Assembly (NCBI GenBank): GCA_027922465.2
Contig: BQMF02000780.1
Span: 1-64,000, forward strand
Source: Turritopsis dohrnii
Taxonomy: Eukaryota; Cnidaria; Hydrozoa; Anthoathecata; Oceaniidae
Reading direction: 5' to 3'
Length of the DNA: 64,000 nucleotides
This document shows, in pieces, positions 1-11,721 of the stretch. The first letter of the stretch is position 1. The number at the start of each line of letters is the position of its first letter. The notes beneath the pieces were generated by a model, which saw only the letters and a list, made by a program, of their open reading frames with translations, made no database searches and was not told where the DNA came from. Both the position numbers and the translations under genes were made by a program.

Positions 1-112
1 AAAGAAACTTCAAATAATCATAGATTCCAAACTATTCGCTATCTATATACTATTCTCAATTCTTACAACGTAGAATTGTTTAAAATTTTTAACAATGTTT
101 TTTAACAAATTA

Positions 113-270
113 TTATTATTTTTTTTATTTTTTTTTTATTTCTGTGCTGTGGAGGCACATAATCTGGACGGTCTTTACCGCCATTCCGTGCCCAGACCTG
201 AAACGCGCGTTCAGATCTTGAGCCCGGGTGTAACTCTCTGTACTTCGCAAATTGTACGAAAGTGAATTCT
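113..270 (-). other. GC-rich segment with A-rich tail; possible SINE end or terminal exon
   Basis: On the minus strand a markedly GC-rich stretch (about 150-240) runs into an A-rich and AAT-rich tail (about 145 down to 110). It contrasts with the AT-rich surroundings. A splice-acceptor-like site (CAG, exon starting at 237) would join in the phase used by the neighbouring micro-exon gene and read open to a TAA near 126-128. A second frame is also open across the GC-rich part. A retroposed SINE-like tail is the main alternative. I cannot choose between them from sequence alone. Confidence 0.35.
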
Positions 271-346
271 AAATGAAAGCAATAATCAACCTTTTAAATG
301 GTAATTTTTTATTTTAAGAGATACAATTGACAAATCAATTCCTTAC

Positions 347-1379
347 TGTCAGTACTGGGCGCAACACCTAGAAAAAAATTATGGTATCTATAAATATACA
401 TAAACTGCTTATTGGAGAACAAAAAAAAGTATGTTAATGGAATCTTTATATTCAATCTGTTGTAAACAAAGGACTATGCACACGATAACTCACCATCACC
501 GCTGCCACTTGGCTTTGATTTTCCTGCATCTAAATACATATCCAACACAACAGTCGAAAGAGTGTGAAAGAAGCCATTAAAAAAATACAAATGTTTTCAC
601 TCTTACCGTTCGAAATGGACTCATTCACATCCACATCCATTACATCTAAAAAAAATACATTACTCATCACTGCTTAAAAATAGAACTATTTTTATCCTAT
701 GTGTTAAAAAATATCGCATATAAATAAACATCGATTGAATATAATGAAAACTCACTACTAATGACTTTATTTTTCGGAACATCTAAAAACATATATGCAT
801 ACGTATTTACATCCATAACATGAAAGAAGCAGTCATTTGAATAAAAGACTTCAGACAAAATATAGATGTATGCTTTTATATAAAGAATGAAGGGCACACA
901 AAAATAATTATATCTAGCTATATGCTATTACTTAGATTATGCTATTGCTTACCAGCAGGTTTTCTCAATATGGGCTCTGCCCGTTTAACCTTTTTCATTA
1001 CTGAAAAATAAAATGTTTATGAATGAAACAAACGAAGAAACATTCACATGATTTCGTAATGTGAATTACTTTCATTCAGCTTCCTTCAGGGTGTTCAAAT
1101 GGGGACATAGAAAGGTACTCATGCTTAAGTTGCATACCTGTCTTTTTCTTTTCAAATTCATCTAATTCTAAAAATAAAGCAGTTAAAACCATAAAGGATA
1201 TATTCTTTAATGAAAAAGTGACGAAAGTAAATATGGTAAACCTTACTTGCATGACACTCTCTTTCGAATACTAAAATATAGGAGGAAGATAGATTTATTA
1301 GAATGCAAATAACTTAAATGCAATAGAAAATCTCTGTAAAAATGTACAACTTACTGACGTCTTTATTGGCTGCGGCCAT
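347..1379 (-). CDS. Micro-exon gene, unknown function (5' part or whole)
   Basis: Eight tiny exons with GT-AG borders read as one frame: 1355-1379 (ATG, 25 nt), 1247-1270 (24), 1138-1167 (30), 953-1000 (48), 756-782 (27), 607-645 (39), 494-523 (30), 347-367 (21). Every internal exon is a multiple of three and starts and ends in phase 1, so each can be skipped without a frameshift. Introns are about 80-170 nt. The ATG has A at -3 and G at +4. Exon peptides include MAAANKDV, KLDEFEKKKT, MDVDVNESISN and KSKPSGSGD: hydrophilic, lysine-rich then Asp/Ser-rich, with no signal peptide or known domain. Exon 494-523 has a second in-frame acceptor 6 nt upstream (529). The 3' end is uncertain (candidate terminal exon 126-237). 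I do not recognise the protein. It could be a host gene or exons captured by the adjacent Helitron, which has the same orientation. Confidence 0.6.
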
Positions 1380-1527
1380 TATATTTTTTTTATCACTAAA
1401 ATGAAATAAAAATTTCATAGTTTTAAATTACAACTCTTACAAAAATAATGCTAAAAGATACTACATTACTAAACTGCAAATATATCTCTTTGGAAGAGAT
1501 GCCCTGACTTTTGGTTCATGAATTGCC

Positions 1528-1603
1528 TATGGAGATATGTTGCTATTGACTAAAAGCTCTTGGTATAAGATATGGAGATATGTTGCTATTGACTAAAAGC
1601 TCA
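1528..1603. repeat. 43-bp tandem duplication
   Basis: The segment starting TATGGAGATATGTTGCTATT at 1528 is repeated from 1571 (period 43). It lies upstream of the micro-exon gene's ATG. The remaining 1400-2040 region shows no coding potential that I can support, only a GAGTAC/GTACTC inverted repeat near 1633-1672. Confidence 0.8.
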
Positions 1604-2041
1604 TGATTTTCCATGCGCAATTCATGGTAACAGAGTACACGACGGGAACGTAAGTCAATGGGACTTGTACTCCACCTAAAGAAGAAATGAACATATCATG
1701 TGATATAAGTTGATTACATTTCTTCAGTATTTAATATAACAGTTGACAGCTGGCACCTCAAGGAACAGTCATCGTATATCAGAAAAGCAGAGACGGTTGT
1801 TCTACTATAAACAGCATTAACGAACTACCTGGCGGATAGAGTAAATATCACACTGGCAAGTTTACACAAAGGAAAACCATACACAGTGTAACAAACATCC
1901 ATCACATCTGCCACAATAATACACATGTTACTGAACTAACAGAAGGGCACAGATTATGTCAAATAAAAAAGTGTTCAAAAATAAACACAAAACATTTATG
2001 ACAGAAAAACTGCACAATAAACAAAACAATAAATAGATAGT

Positions 2042-4198
2042 TTACTGTAAAACTTGTGGGAAGATAACATTCTGTGTATACAACTTCCCATTGAAGTAAC
2101 CTTGTTTACCTGTGGCAGCAACTTTGACAGCAACATTATCAAATGCCTTTGCCCTAGAACAGGCTACATATAGTTGACCATGTGAAAAGCACGGTCGTTG
2201 TAGAAACAAACCAATTTTTTCAAATGTTTGACCTTGACTCTTATTAATAGTGAAAGAATAAGCCAAACGAATCGGCAGTTGTCTACGTTTTAAAGTGAAA
2301 GTCATACCTGTGTCAGAGGGTGACAATTGTACCCTAGGTATGAAAATAGTTTCTCCAATAGCTGACCCTGTCAAAACGTGAGCTTTAATAAAATTCTGCG
2401 ATAATTCCCGAACAATCAAGCGTGTCCCATTGCAAAGACCCTTCTTGATGTTCAAATTTCGTAAAAGCATAATTATTGCTCCAACTTTAAGTTTCAAACA
2501 ATGTGGAGGCATACCGGATGGTGTGATGCTATTTAAAAAATCAAGCGGATAATTTTGTCGCTCATCCTCATCATCACAATCAACTTCATCAGCACTATAA
2601 TAGCAAACTGGATCACCAGGCAATCTTTCCAACACTTCGTTATTAATTATTAATGACTGCTCATTTGTAGGTGTCAAAATAGCAGTTGAAGCATATTGAT
2701 CAGGTTCCAGGCCGTCAAACATGACTGAAATAAGCGATGTGTTTTCAGACACGACACAGCAATCCGGAATTTCAATGGCACCTTTAGCAGGATCTGCTTG
2801 TTTTAATGGTAGTTCCCCATTACCCAATTGTAGCAGCCACTGACAAAATTGTTGTTCCTCAGGTCTAGCTCTCATGTTTTGAGTTAATGTGAATTTTGAC
2901 ACTGAAGCCCACAATGCAGAACTGGTTAAGCACACCTCAATAACATCAGTGGGTTTTGCTTTCTTAACAACAGGTAAACATTGACGGAAATCTCCGCCCC
3001 ATAACATTACTTTGCCACCAAAAGAAGTATCGTTGTTGCAAACATCACGAAATAATCGATCAATGGCATGAAAAATATGGGTGGAAACCATTGTCGCTTC
3101 ATCGATGAGAAATAGGTCCACACTCCGCAAGTATTCAGCATGTTTTGATGTTGGGACTATATTACAAACACTGTTTTCTAAAACAGGAACAGGCAAACGA
3201 AATAATGAATGTAATGTACACCCACCAGAAAGTAGAGTGGCTGCAATACCTGTATATGCAGCAGTAGCAACTTTCCAACCTCTGGCTCTACATGCTGTAA
3301 TAACATAGTTATATGTTAAAGTTTTACCTGTGCCAGCTGGTCCATCCAGATAAAACAATGTTTCAAGTTGTGCTAAACCATTGCGCACATTTGAAACAGC
3401 AGACAAAATCGCATCAGCCACAGCTACCTGCTGTTCATTAAGCTGAGGCCTTACCTGCTGGGCCCTGTCAATTTAAACATTCACATCCACTTCTTCCTCA
3501 GGTATTTGCTGAACCAACTGTGGAAGATTAAATTGTATTAATGACATACCAAATTGTTTCAGGACATTATCAATATCACCCAAAGCTCTTTGCTCTGCTT
3601 GAGCAACAGCTAAAGTTCGAGTGTAGTCCTCACACAGATGCTCCTTGAATGTATTCCACAACTCAAGAGGGTTTGAGGGCTCGCAGTGAGTCAAAATAGT
3701 GACAAACAGTTGTCTCATCTGTCGGGGCATTTGAAATGTTGATGCCTCTTCCAATGTATTGTGCCACTCTTCGTCATCTTGGAGAAGATGTCTTGCAATA
3801 CACGCTTCACGAAATGTGTCGTAAACTACTCCACCAAATGTGCGTAGATACTCGAATGATGTAGCACCTGGAACGTGCAACAACAAAACTCGAAGGAAGA
3901 AACGTTCTCCTTCTGTCGGCCGGGCATTGTATAACCGAGCCACTATAGGTTTCAATGTTTTTTTTTGTTTCTGCCATTTTTTCTCTTTGTCATGAAAGAC
4001 ATAATGATATGGAATATCTGAGTAAAGAAACTGTCGAGCATCAGGATCTTCTACATTCAGCTTAAACCATGCTGTTAGGTGACTATCTTTCAATGCCCCT
4101 TCAGCATCTGCCTCTTCCTCGCCAGCTCTAAAATAAACCTGATGACAATTAGGCAAATGAACAGCTAAACGTTTGATAGTGTGGGATTTATCATTCAT
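2042..4198 (-). pseudogene. Helitron Rep C-terminal region and PIF1-like helicase
   Basis: From NDKSHTI (4195) one frame runs to 2042 with a single TAA at 3473-3475. Upstream of the stop is the Helitron linker (LTAWFKLN, IPYHYVFHDKEKKW). Downstream is a superfamily 1 PIF1-type helicase: Walker A GPAGTGKT, Walker B-like LFLIDEATMV, GGDFRQCLPVV, QNMRA and the C-terminal SFTINKSQGQTF. The helicase unwinds DNA during rolling-circle transposition. Both sides of the stop are in the same frame, so one point change accounts for this break. Confidence 0.87.
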
Positions 4199-5532
4199 GG
4201 AGAACTGACATATCGAGCATCCAGAAATGTTTTAATTTCGTCATGCTCCAGACGTTCATTAATCTCAACATTGGCCCGATCATGTCCTTTGTAAACGTAT
4301 TTGAAGAGATATTTCACACTTCTTATCGTGGTACATGCTTCTAAATTTATGTGAGCATTGTATTTTTTTGACAACCATGGACAGTATGGAACAACCCATT
4401 GATTATCCAATTCCACGTTCTTGACCCTGACAGTACGGCCATCATTGCGTCTGCGATACATTGGATACCCATTTGCATTCATTTGGGTTGCGTCACAGAA
4501 TGGCTTTGGAAAATTCTTTGTGCAGTTACCGTCATCTCCCATACAGACTGAATTAGGATTAGCATTTCCACAGGGACCATGAATCATACATGATCTGATG
4601 ATGTTATGTAGCTCAGGTTCAAGTTCAGGATCTGGTATTTCAGCAGAAATAAAGCTGTCAATATCATCAGCATTCTGCAGTTTGTCCTCTTGAGCTAAAT
4701 GTATAAGAATATGCGCATGAGGTAAAGAACGTTTCTGGAACTCAATAACATACAGGTGAGAAATGGCTTTCCCCAAAACACCGTTCTTAGTAATATCCTC
4801 TAAGAGTGATTTTAATTTCAAATTAAAAACACGTGCAACCAAGTCAGGTCGATAATGTGCGGGCTCATTATCCAAGTTTTCAGTAATTTCTCGCCATTTG
4901 GGATTACACGTAAAAGTGCAAAACAAATCTGGTTTGCCCATTTTAGTGACCATAGCCATAGCATCTTGATAATTTTGTTGCATGGCTCTTGGACCACCCT
5001 GAAATGAAGAAGGTAGAACAGCTGGTCTGCCTGCATTAAGGCCACGATTTTCTGCAACATTGGCAAGATGATCAATTAGGCCTTGATATTGTTCAACACG
5101 AAGAGCGGCCTGGTTCATTCGTATGAAATTCAAACGATTAGCTTCAATTTTACAATAACTATCCACAGCATATTGTTGAAGTAATCTTTTACCTTTTAAG
5201 ATGGGGCTAAATGCATCTCTAAATGCAAACCTAAATGTATAATATTGCAGCATGGTCGTGCGACGTTGCTGACCTACTGCATATTCTGCTACATGAGGAA
5301 TGTCAGAGCTCCAACCCAATTCTCCTCTCGGAAAAAATACAGGATACACCATTGGATCGAGATTAGGTGAATGCACAGGTAAATCCTGCAATGGTCTATC
5401 TCGAGGGTAAACAACGATGTCCCGAGCCAAAGGTGGTGCACCATCTTCACCAACAAAAATAGCTGCTACTTCATCATGATGAGGTAGATTGTATCGATGG
5501 CGGTCACCACCACTTCTCAAGTGCATTCTTAT
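4195..5532 (-). pseudogene. Helitron Rep (HUH) domain exon
   Basis: This exon carries the conserved Helitron Rep block: FCTFTCNPKWREI, the HUH metal site LPHAHILIHL, and the KYLFKYVYKGHD segment with the paired tyrosines expected to attack DNA. Rep nicks and joins single-stranded DNA at the element ends. Directly after RYVSSP the frame hits a stop that overlaps the ATG of the next open segment (ATGA overlap). The family normally has roughly 15-20 residues between RYVS and the KSHTI block, so a short deletion with frameshift has removed them. Confidence 0.85.
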
Positions 5533-5599
5533 CTGGAAAACAAATAGAATGTTATGATGCGCAGTTAAAGATCTGCTATTATTTTCTATTTCCACTTAC

Positions 5600-6511
5600 T
5601 TCAGATGGCTGGCGATTTTGTTCATTTGCGAGTTGCAACTCCTCCGCCTCTACCTCACCCATGTGTTTATAAGCAGCTGCATATGGACTCTCCCTTAAAA
5701 TGATATCTTGCAAAGTTTGCATGACTTCAGGGGAGCAACTTTGATTTTCTGGTCTTGCCATTCGCTCGTTGAATGCATCCATACCGTCATAAATATAAAG
5801 TTGACCATAGGATGGAGGAACACCTGGTGGTGGGTGTAAACTACCTGTTCGGTGGCATACCTGGCCATTTATACGAAAAACTGGTGGACCACGACCTGGT
5901 GGTACAGCCAATTTCGCACCCATAGAAGCAAAAGCAACTGAACTGTTGAACTTTCGAATATGTTCTTGAAAGTTCTTTGCTTGATTGTTATTGCCTACTA
6001 AAAGATGTTTAAGGTCATTAGGATAATAAATGTTATCTAAATGAACTTTACCATTGTGACAACACTTAAAATTAGTTTCCTCAGCAAACATTCTGGCACC
6101 ACAAAATTGACAGACCTTGTCCATGGCACCAAGATAATGTACCTCAGGCAATTGGTTATGCCGAGCAGCACGATGCAATTGAGGATTTGCATTTCGTCGA
6201 ACAACCCGCCTTGCCCTCATACGGTGGGCATTCTCATTCTGCCTGGCTAATCTTTCACCTGGCTGTTCAGCTTGACGATGTTCAACACTCCTTTGAGTAT
6301 TGTTAATTCTAAGTCTATCATTTTCTGATGAAGGTTGGATGTTATTCACCTGAAGCTGTTGGCGCCTTGCTTCAGCTACATCCTCATTTGCATGCCTACG
6401 CTGAATAACAGAGCGCATTTGCTGCTGATCAGGTGGTTGCAAAACAAACTGGCCATTCCTAAAAGCTGCTTGGAAGCCAGGAATAATATTAGTGCCTCTT
6501 ATATTAAACAT
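5600..6511 (-). CDS. Helitron RepHel N-terminal exon
   Basis: The first exon of RepHel begins at the ATG at 6511. It has a CQFCGA...KCCHNGKV zinc-binding-like cluster at residues about 130-155, followed by the region that precedes Rep in Helitrons (LKHLLVGN, then PVFRINGQVCHRTGSL). The frame appears to run on to 5579, but a GTAAGT donor (exon end at 5600) and a TTTTCCAG acceptor (next exon at 5532) define a 67-nt intron, 5533-5599, that joins this exon to the Rep exon. The first ~120 residues are Arg/Gln/Asn-rich and probably disordered. Confidence 0.8.
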
Positions 6512-6519
6512 TACACTTG

Positions 6520-7320
6520 AGAAACACTAACAACAATAGATATATAGTAGAAAGAAATAACACCAGCAAAGAAAGAGCACAAAAAAAACCTAGTGGAAGC
6601 GAAAACAAACCTTTCTTTCTACAAACTAACAACACTACTGTGGATAGCTAAAGAACCTAGGAGAAAGCGCAAAAAAGCTTTTGAAACGTTTCTCAAAAAG
6701 AATATAAAACAGCTGCATTTACATTTAAAAGTTTTAAGTGACAAACCTTTCTTTCTACTTTCTGTCTTTCTTTCTATATCACAGCAAGGAACAAATGAAC
6801 CTGAATAAATAGATTTTGTTAGAAGACAGACACTAAATAGGTTGGGAAGGAAGGTTGGAAAGGTTGGAAAACCTTCGTGGAGTTTACCATCTTTAAAAAT
6901 AATAAACACAATACCTCGTTACGTAATTCTTTCGCTTTCGATGATAAACAGACTTTAAAACTTGATTGATAACTGATTAATTTGATATATAGACAATTGC
7001 GATAGTCTATACTATTGTCTTTTCTTTCTGGAGCGTTACCGGAATGAATAAAAAACTTAATTTGTTTACTTTTCCAACGAAGGTCGTCGCTATAGTTTTC
7101 CCAATTTCGGCAACCAATAAAAACGGCTAAAAGGGGATCACGTGTCAAAACAAATGTTAAAAAATAGGCATTGCAATAGTTTCTTCAATGGTCGGACTGT
7201 CGCTATATGACCATGATTAAGAAGATTTCGACCGCAAATTTGAAAAAAACAAAACACTCTCTCAGTGAAATGTGTTGCACACGATTGCGGATTATAATAA
7301 GTAGATATACTGTTATGTAT
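6520..7320. other. Non-coding interval
   Basis: Between the Helitron start and the next element I see no supportable gene. CAAACCTTTCTTTCTAC occurs twice (about 6608 and 6744). One or both flanking elements may end here, but no clear terminal inverted repeat or target duplication was found. Confidence 0.4.
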
Positions 7321-7323
7321 TTA

Positions 7324-8610
7324 TCATTCTTCTCTTACATGACCACAGACGTAGCACTTACCTGCTCTATAGAACGCCTTTTCGCCATTTTCCTTACACT
7401 GAACACATCGCCGTACCTTACCTAACTGAAGCTTTTTATCGGCGGTGCTCCACAGTTCCAAACGGCGCATGAGCAGCGCAAGCTTCAGTTCCTGTTCCCT
7501 AACGCCATACAACTGCCTTAGCTCCTTATTGACTAAATTGTGCAGGCTTTCACTCTCTTCCTCGCTCAAATATCCTATAGTCTTGTGCTGTTGAACAAAT
7601 CGTGGCACATCGAAAATAAGTTCGTGCATCTTCCTCGTAATGGTTTCCTTTGGGAAACAGGAATGAAATTCCTCACCAAACTTATTGCACAGACTAGTAA
7701 GTGCCTCTATTTCTGGGTCGGTTAAAAATCTTTTCGCAAACAAAAGAGGCTGAATCTGACTAAACACCCCAAAAACGCGCAGAAAAGAAGTGCGAAGTGG
7801 CTCATCAACAACATTGCAAAGAATTGCATGATTTCTCAAAACAACCTTACAATGATTGCCAACAAACACATTGCCATGATAGGCCTGGCGCACAACCTTG
7901 ATGTCATCAAGGCATTGGAGAAGGTCTTTCTCCCGCCGACCCATGACAGCTTCACACTGTTCCTGAAGGGACCTACACTCAAAGTCCAAATCCTGAACTG
8001 TAGCGTCAAGAGCAGCTTGTCTTTCACAATGATCATCAATTCTTGCTTCACAAACTGAAATGAGATCATCATTTTGGCACCTACATCCTAAGCAATCATA
8101 CCTATCCACATCATCGACAAAAGTTTCTGATTCGCCTATTAATTCACAAATTTGGTGATACCACTTTGCACAGGTATCACACTGAACCCATTCAATATTT
8201 TCGTCAAAACGAGTAATCAGGCACAAGCTGCTCGCACACGACCCAATGTTTTTGCGACCACTACCACACCGATTTGAGGAATTTTTTGCAATATTTTGTA
8301 GCTCATTCAAATTGCCATTCAATGCAGCACGTAACCTGGCCTGTAAATTAATTAGGTCAATAAATTGGCAACCTAAGCGCCTTAAACCTACCCTAGCTTC
8401 CTTAAGCAAAACGCTTTTCGCCGCCCATTCACCTGACCTGTTAAAATCTAAGGACACAGAGGCTGCATCGCGCGCATCCAACTCGCGGCACTTTTTCATT
8501 AGTAACTCGAATAACTTAAGGGTGATTCCCAACATAATATGCAGCACAGGGGGAACAACATTGGCTAATGTTGTTATGGGGAAGATCACTGGCCTGACAA
8601 TACCTATCAT
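7324..8610 (-). pseudogene. DDE-like element, C-terminal part with PHD finger
   Basis: This 428-codon segment starts with PVIFPITTLANVVPPVLHIMLGIT, continuous with the candidate core after one frameshift. Residues about 115-180 form a PHD-type zinc finger (CGSGRKNIG..., WVQCDTCAKWYHQIC, CLGCRC), which in chromatin proteins reads histone tails. The last 30 residues carry a second CxxC...CxxC cluster (CVQCKENG, CYVCGH). PHD fusion to a transposase suggests chromatin-directed integration, but that is inference. With at least three frameshifts overall, the copy is dead. I do not recognise a formal superfamily. Confidence 0.6.
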
Positions 8611-9110
8611 GATACTTACCAGTTTTCCTTAGGTTCCCACCTTGCCTATCCTCACATAGATTTTCATTGTAGCATTCCTCTAACGACTCTATTGTGCGCA
8701 AAGGAATGTTACAACGAGAAGGTGTATGTGGGGAATCAGCATGGTTTCGCAGAGACTCCAATTTAACATAGTCCTTCACACTAGGATAAGACGCTGCAGA
8801 TCCCTGGTGACCAAGGACATCATCGATAAAGTGGAAGTCTCCTCCAAGGAAAACTTTTACCCTACGCTCATCTAGAAGGAATGTCGACGACTGTATTTCC
8901 TGCAGAACAGCACGATATGGCCTGAAAACACGCGCCATGTTTTCAGGACAATCGGACCCCTGATAGATGGAGAACAAATGCACATTGAAGACCGACCCAG
9001 AGGAGAAGCTATTCACAATTTCAAAGTGCACTTCATGTGCTTCCCACCCTTATCCCCCCCAAATAAAAGCCATACTTCGTTCCCAAAGCAATCATCTTGC
9101 CTCAGATGAT
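8516..9110 (-). pseudogene. DDE-like element, candidate catalytic core
   Basis: After repair by eye this portion reads FGGDKGGK (first acidic site, about 9040-9060), then HFEIVNSF, VFLGGDFHFIDDVLGHQG (second acidic site) and RQGGNLRKTGKYHD. GGD...GGD spacing followed by a Gly/His motif is typical of an uncharacterised cnidarian repeat family with a transposase-like fold; that assignment is inference. Frameshifts lie near 9030 and near 8600, where the frame passes to the next segment (PVIFPITTLANVVPPVLHI). Confidence 0.5.
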
Positions 9111-9118
9111 TGCGCACT

Positions 9119-10480
9119 TTAAAATCCCCCCACACCTCCCTGATAAGACTTCAAATCCCTGACCCGGAGAACCGGTACAGGAGAATCATCCCCACCACTT
9201 TGTAGAAGAAAACGTTCTACAGAGATAGAAGCCTTATCTACGTGGCGGGTCAACTTGGCCTGCTCTGCCCGCATCTTTGGTTCGGAAGGGAGGATAGGGC
9301 AATTCAGGTTGGTCAGCATGGTCCGCAGCCTACGAAATGCAGCCGTCGGCATCCGGAGGTTCGCCTGCAAGTCCACCGCGTCGCGCACAGACAAATTTCT
9401 TACACATGTCCCTGATAACCACGGCATCTGCTTCACCAGGTGATTCACGACTGCCTTCATATCTTCTTCTTTTGATGAACCTGAAATGATAGAAACTAAG
9501 CGCGCGACGAGGTTGGATCTTCGCCACAGCTCTGTGTCCTTGATTTGGGAAGCGGGCTTACCACAAGTCATCTTAGCAAAAGTATAAGACTTAGCCTGCT
9601 TATGTTTCACATCACCATCTTTCCTGCCTAAGATGAAACCCTTTAAGATCGATGATGTGCCGATGTCGCTGCCGTCCTGGATGGAGGTAATCACAATGAT
9701 ATCGCGCTCATTGTGACCCGTGCACCGGCAAGCACCAACAGTGACATCAGAATTATTTGCAATTTTTCTTGCAGCTTTCTGACCTAAAGAAATTTTTCCC
9801 TTAGCAGATGCAAACTTTTTTTGTGCTGCCTTAAGCTGAAGTTCCAAATCTTTAATTTTGCCACTGTACTGACCTAGCTGAGATTCAAGAGACGACATTT
9901 TCGACTCAAGATCCTCATTCCTAGCACGTAAAGAGAGGGCCTCGGCTTCCAGCGTGTTTACCTGCACATTCAATTTTGCGGTGAGATCCACATGCTGACC
10001 TAGCTCAGAAATCAATGAATCGATTTGATTCTTCGATTCCTGGTCCTTAATCATAAAGCTTTGGAGCCGAGCCTCATAAATTTCTTGTTGTTCCTTAAAT
10101 GGGTCTGCATCTGCGCCTTTTGATTTCTTAGGTTGTGGCTCTCCAGCGCTGGCAGTTGTATCATCCTGAAAGAAAGGCGCTCCTGTGTTGTTATCTTGAT
10201 AACAACGTTTTTTTTTCCTGAAATTAATCAATCGTGCCTTTATTTTAGACACGCCTGGCATATCAAAATCAACTGGGAGCAGGTGGCCCAAGAACTTATG
10301 TAATGTTACATAACTCCCAAGAAATTGGTTTAAAAGAAAGAACATTACCCCAAATGTAATCTTCTTTGGTTCCCCCACCCTAGAAACAAAAGGAAAATTT
10401 TCTTCATTGGACCAAGTTTCCTTCCACCCTATGGCCTCTTTGAAAGTTTGCTCCTTTTGATTAGATCCCATACCCAACAC
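9119..10480 (-). pseudogene. DDE-like element, N-terminal coiled-coil part
   Basis: A 453-codon open segment with ATG at 10480. Residues about 130-235 (KEQQEIYEARLQSF through LELQLKAAQKKFA) form a clear heptad-rich coiled coil after a short basic KKKRCY region. No catalytic motif lies in this part. It ends RDLKSYQGGVGGF, but a +/-1 shift at about 9135 continues into a frame reading EVWGDFKVRNHL and then FGGDKGGK, which joins it to the next segment. It is therefore the N-terminus of one long decayed protein, not a separate gene. Confidence 0.6.
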
Positions 10481-11415
10481 TAACGATGTAAAAAGGGATA
10501 AAAAATAGAGGAAGAGGACAACGAAAATACCCTTTATCTACTTATAAATCACTCTCAAAATATATTCCACAAAATATAACGGCACGGGACAAACAAATTT
10601 TACACTATCACAATACGATTTTCGCGGAAGATTGACAAATTCAGTTAAGTTAGAACGAAATCACTTAGCTTTATATCTTTCAAACTTCTGAGCAAAGGCT
10701 CATCTGAAGAAAGTTTGGACATTTATTTACATTTCTTTTGTCCCTATCTTTCAAATGTTCTGCAAATGTGCCGTCTATAATTGGAACATTTTCTGATCGA
10801 ACAAGCGAGCAATCGAACGTCGATCAAAATTGATCATCAAAACAAAATTTTTTTATGAAAATGCTTGAAAGTACCATCACTTTGAAAAGCGATTGCAGAG
10901 AAAATTATCATCCTGTGCTGCTGTAATTATGATATTTCGCTAGCAGAAGGCCTAAAGTAACACCCAGGTGTTAAACCCGGCTTTATTTTTTCACCAGCTG
11001 ATGTACAGGTTTCTTTGAAGTCTTTGATCGTGAAATAAGCGGATTTCCAGTGTGGCGACCGTACCCAGTTTATAAATCGTTCGATAGGCCTGGGTTTCAG
11101 CTATCACGTGCAAAAAATTTCGGACACAGAGCTCAAAGATTTGTTTTGCAATCTTCGGTTAAGTGAACCAAGGTGGATCGCCATTTTCAGCGGATTTTCC
11201 GAAAATTTGAAAAAGTGAACTTTTTCAAGTGGCGTTACATCTAACAAATCGGGTAACCATAACATATACATCAAATGAAAGACGAAAGCCTCAGGTTTGA
11301 TATCGTTTTTATTTCATAAAAAATGATTACAATATAAAAAAGTTATGAATTTTTGAAAATCATGAAAATTCGACATTTTTCGAATTTTTTCTGACGAACA
11401 TCAACTTTTATGGAA
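10481..11415. other. Non-coding interval
   Basis: No gene supported. The DNA is AT-rich with short inverted patches (for example around 11210-11230, GAAAAAGTGAACTTTTTCAA). It probably contains degraded transposon ends between the PHD element and the ISL2EU scrap. Confidence 0.4.
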
Positions 11416-11419
11416 TGAC

Positions 11420-11625
11420 ATTGCAGTGCGTGAAACAGCCGTGTTGGGGACACGTCATTTTAGCTGACCGCGGCTTCTAATTGGATGAGGAGTTCGTAAC
11501 ATGTGGAGCCATCTTAGAAGTGCCTGCTTTCACGAAGGGAAAAAGTCAAATGCCAGCTTGTGAAGTTGATAAATCAAGGCAAATTGCGAATGTTAAAACA
11601 CAACAAATAGGCTTAAATATATATA
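11420..11625 (+). pseudogene. ISL2EU/PIF-type DDE transposase fragment
   Basis: The plus strand reads GHVILADRGF, an in-frame TAA, then LDEEFVTCGAILEVPAFTKG and DKSRQIANVKT. This is the segment around the second catalytic Asp (ADRGF) of DDE_Tnp_4-type transposases and aligns by eye to the copy at 39310-39480 in this window (ADRGFLIEEELATRGA). The fragment is cut off before the third catalytic residue; a TA microsatellite (11614-11640) and PLE A follow. Confidence 0.75.
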
Positions 11626-11721
11626 TATATATATATATAAATGTAGTGAAAAAGAATTTAGGCGCCAAAACTGTAGATATATAAAGTAAAGAGGTTGGTG
11701 AATAAGACACAAACAAGGCGG

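Larger units (their letters stand above)
2042..6511 (-). mobile_element. Helitron, autonomous type, decayed
   Basis: A minus-strand block encodes an N-terminal Cys-rich region, a HUH replication initiator and a PIF1-family helicase in that order, the arrangement of an autonomous Helitron RepHel protein that moves by rolling-circle replication. The copy is inactive as read: a small deletion with frameshift lies near 4197 and an in-frame stop at 3473-3475. I could not place the 5' TC or 3' CTRR-hairpin ends confidently, so the coordinates cover only the coding part. The element may extend left into the micro-exon gene. Confidence 0.88.

Noticed and set aside
697..897. 66-codon minus-strand open frame
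   Set aside because: It runs through introns of the micro-exon gene; only 756-782 is supported as exon.
1633..1672. GAGTAC/GTACTC inverted repeat as the Helitron 3' hairpin
   Set aside because: Not GC-rich and no CTRR end at the right distance.
8246..8632. Plus-strand open frame over the PHD element
   Set aside because: Antisense of a motif-bearing minus frame; no motif of its own.
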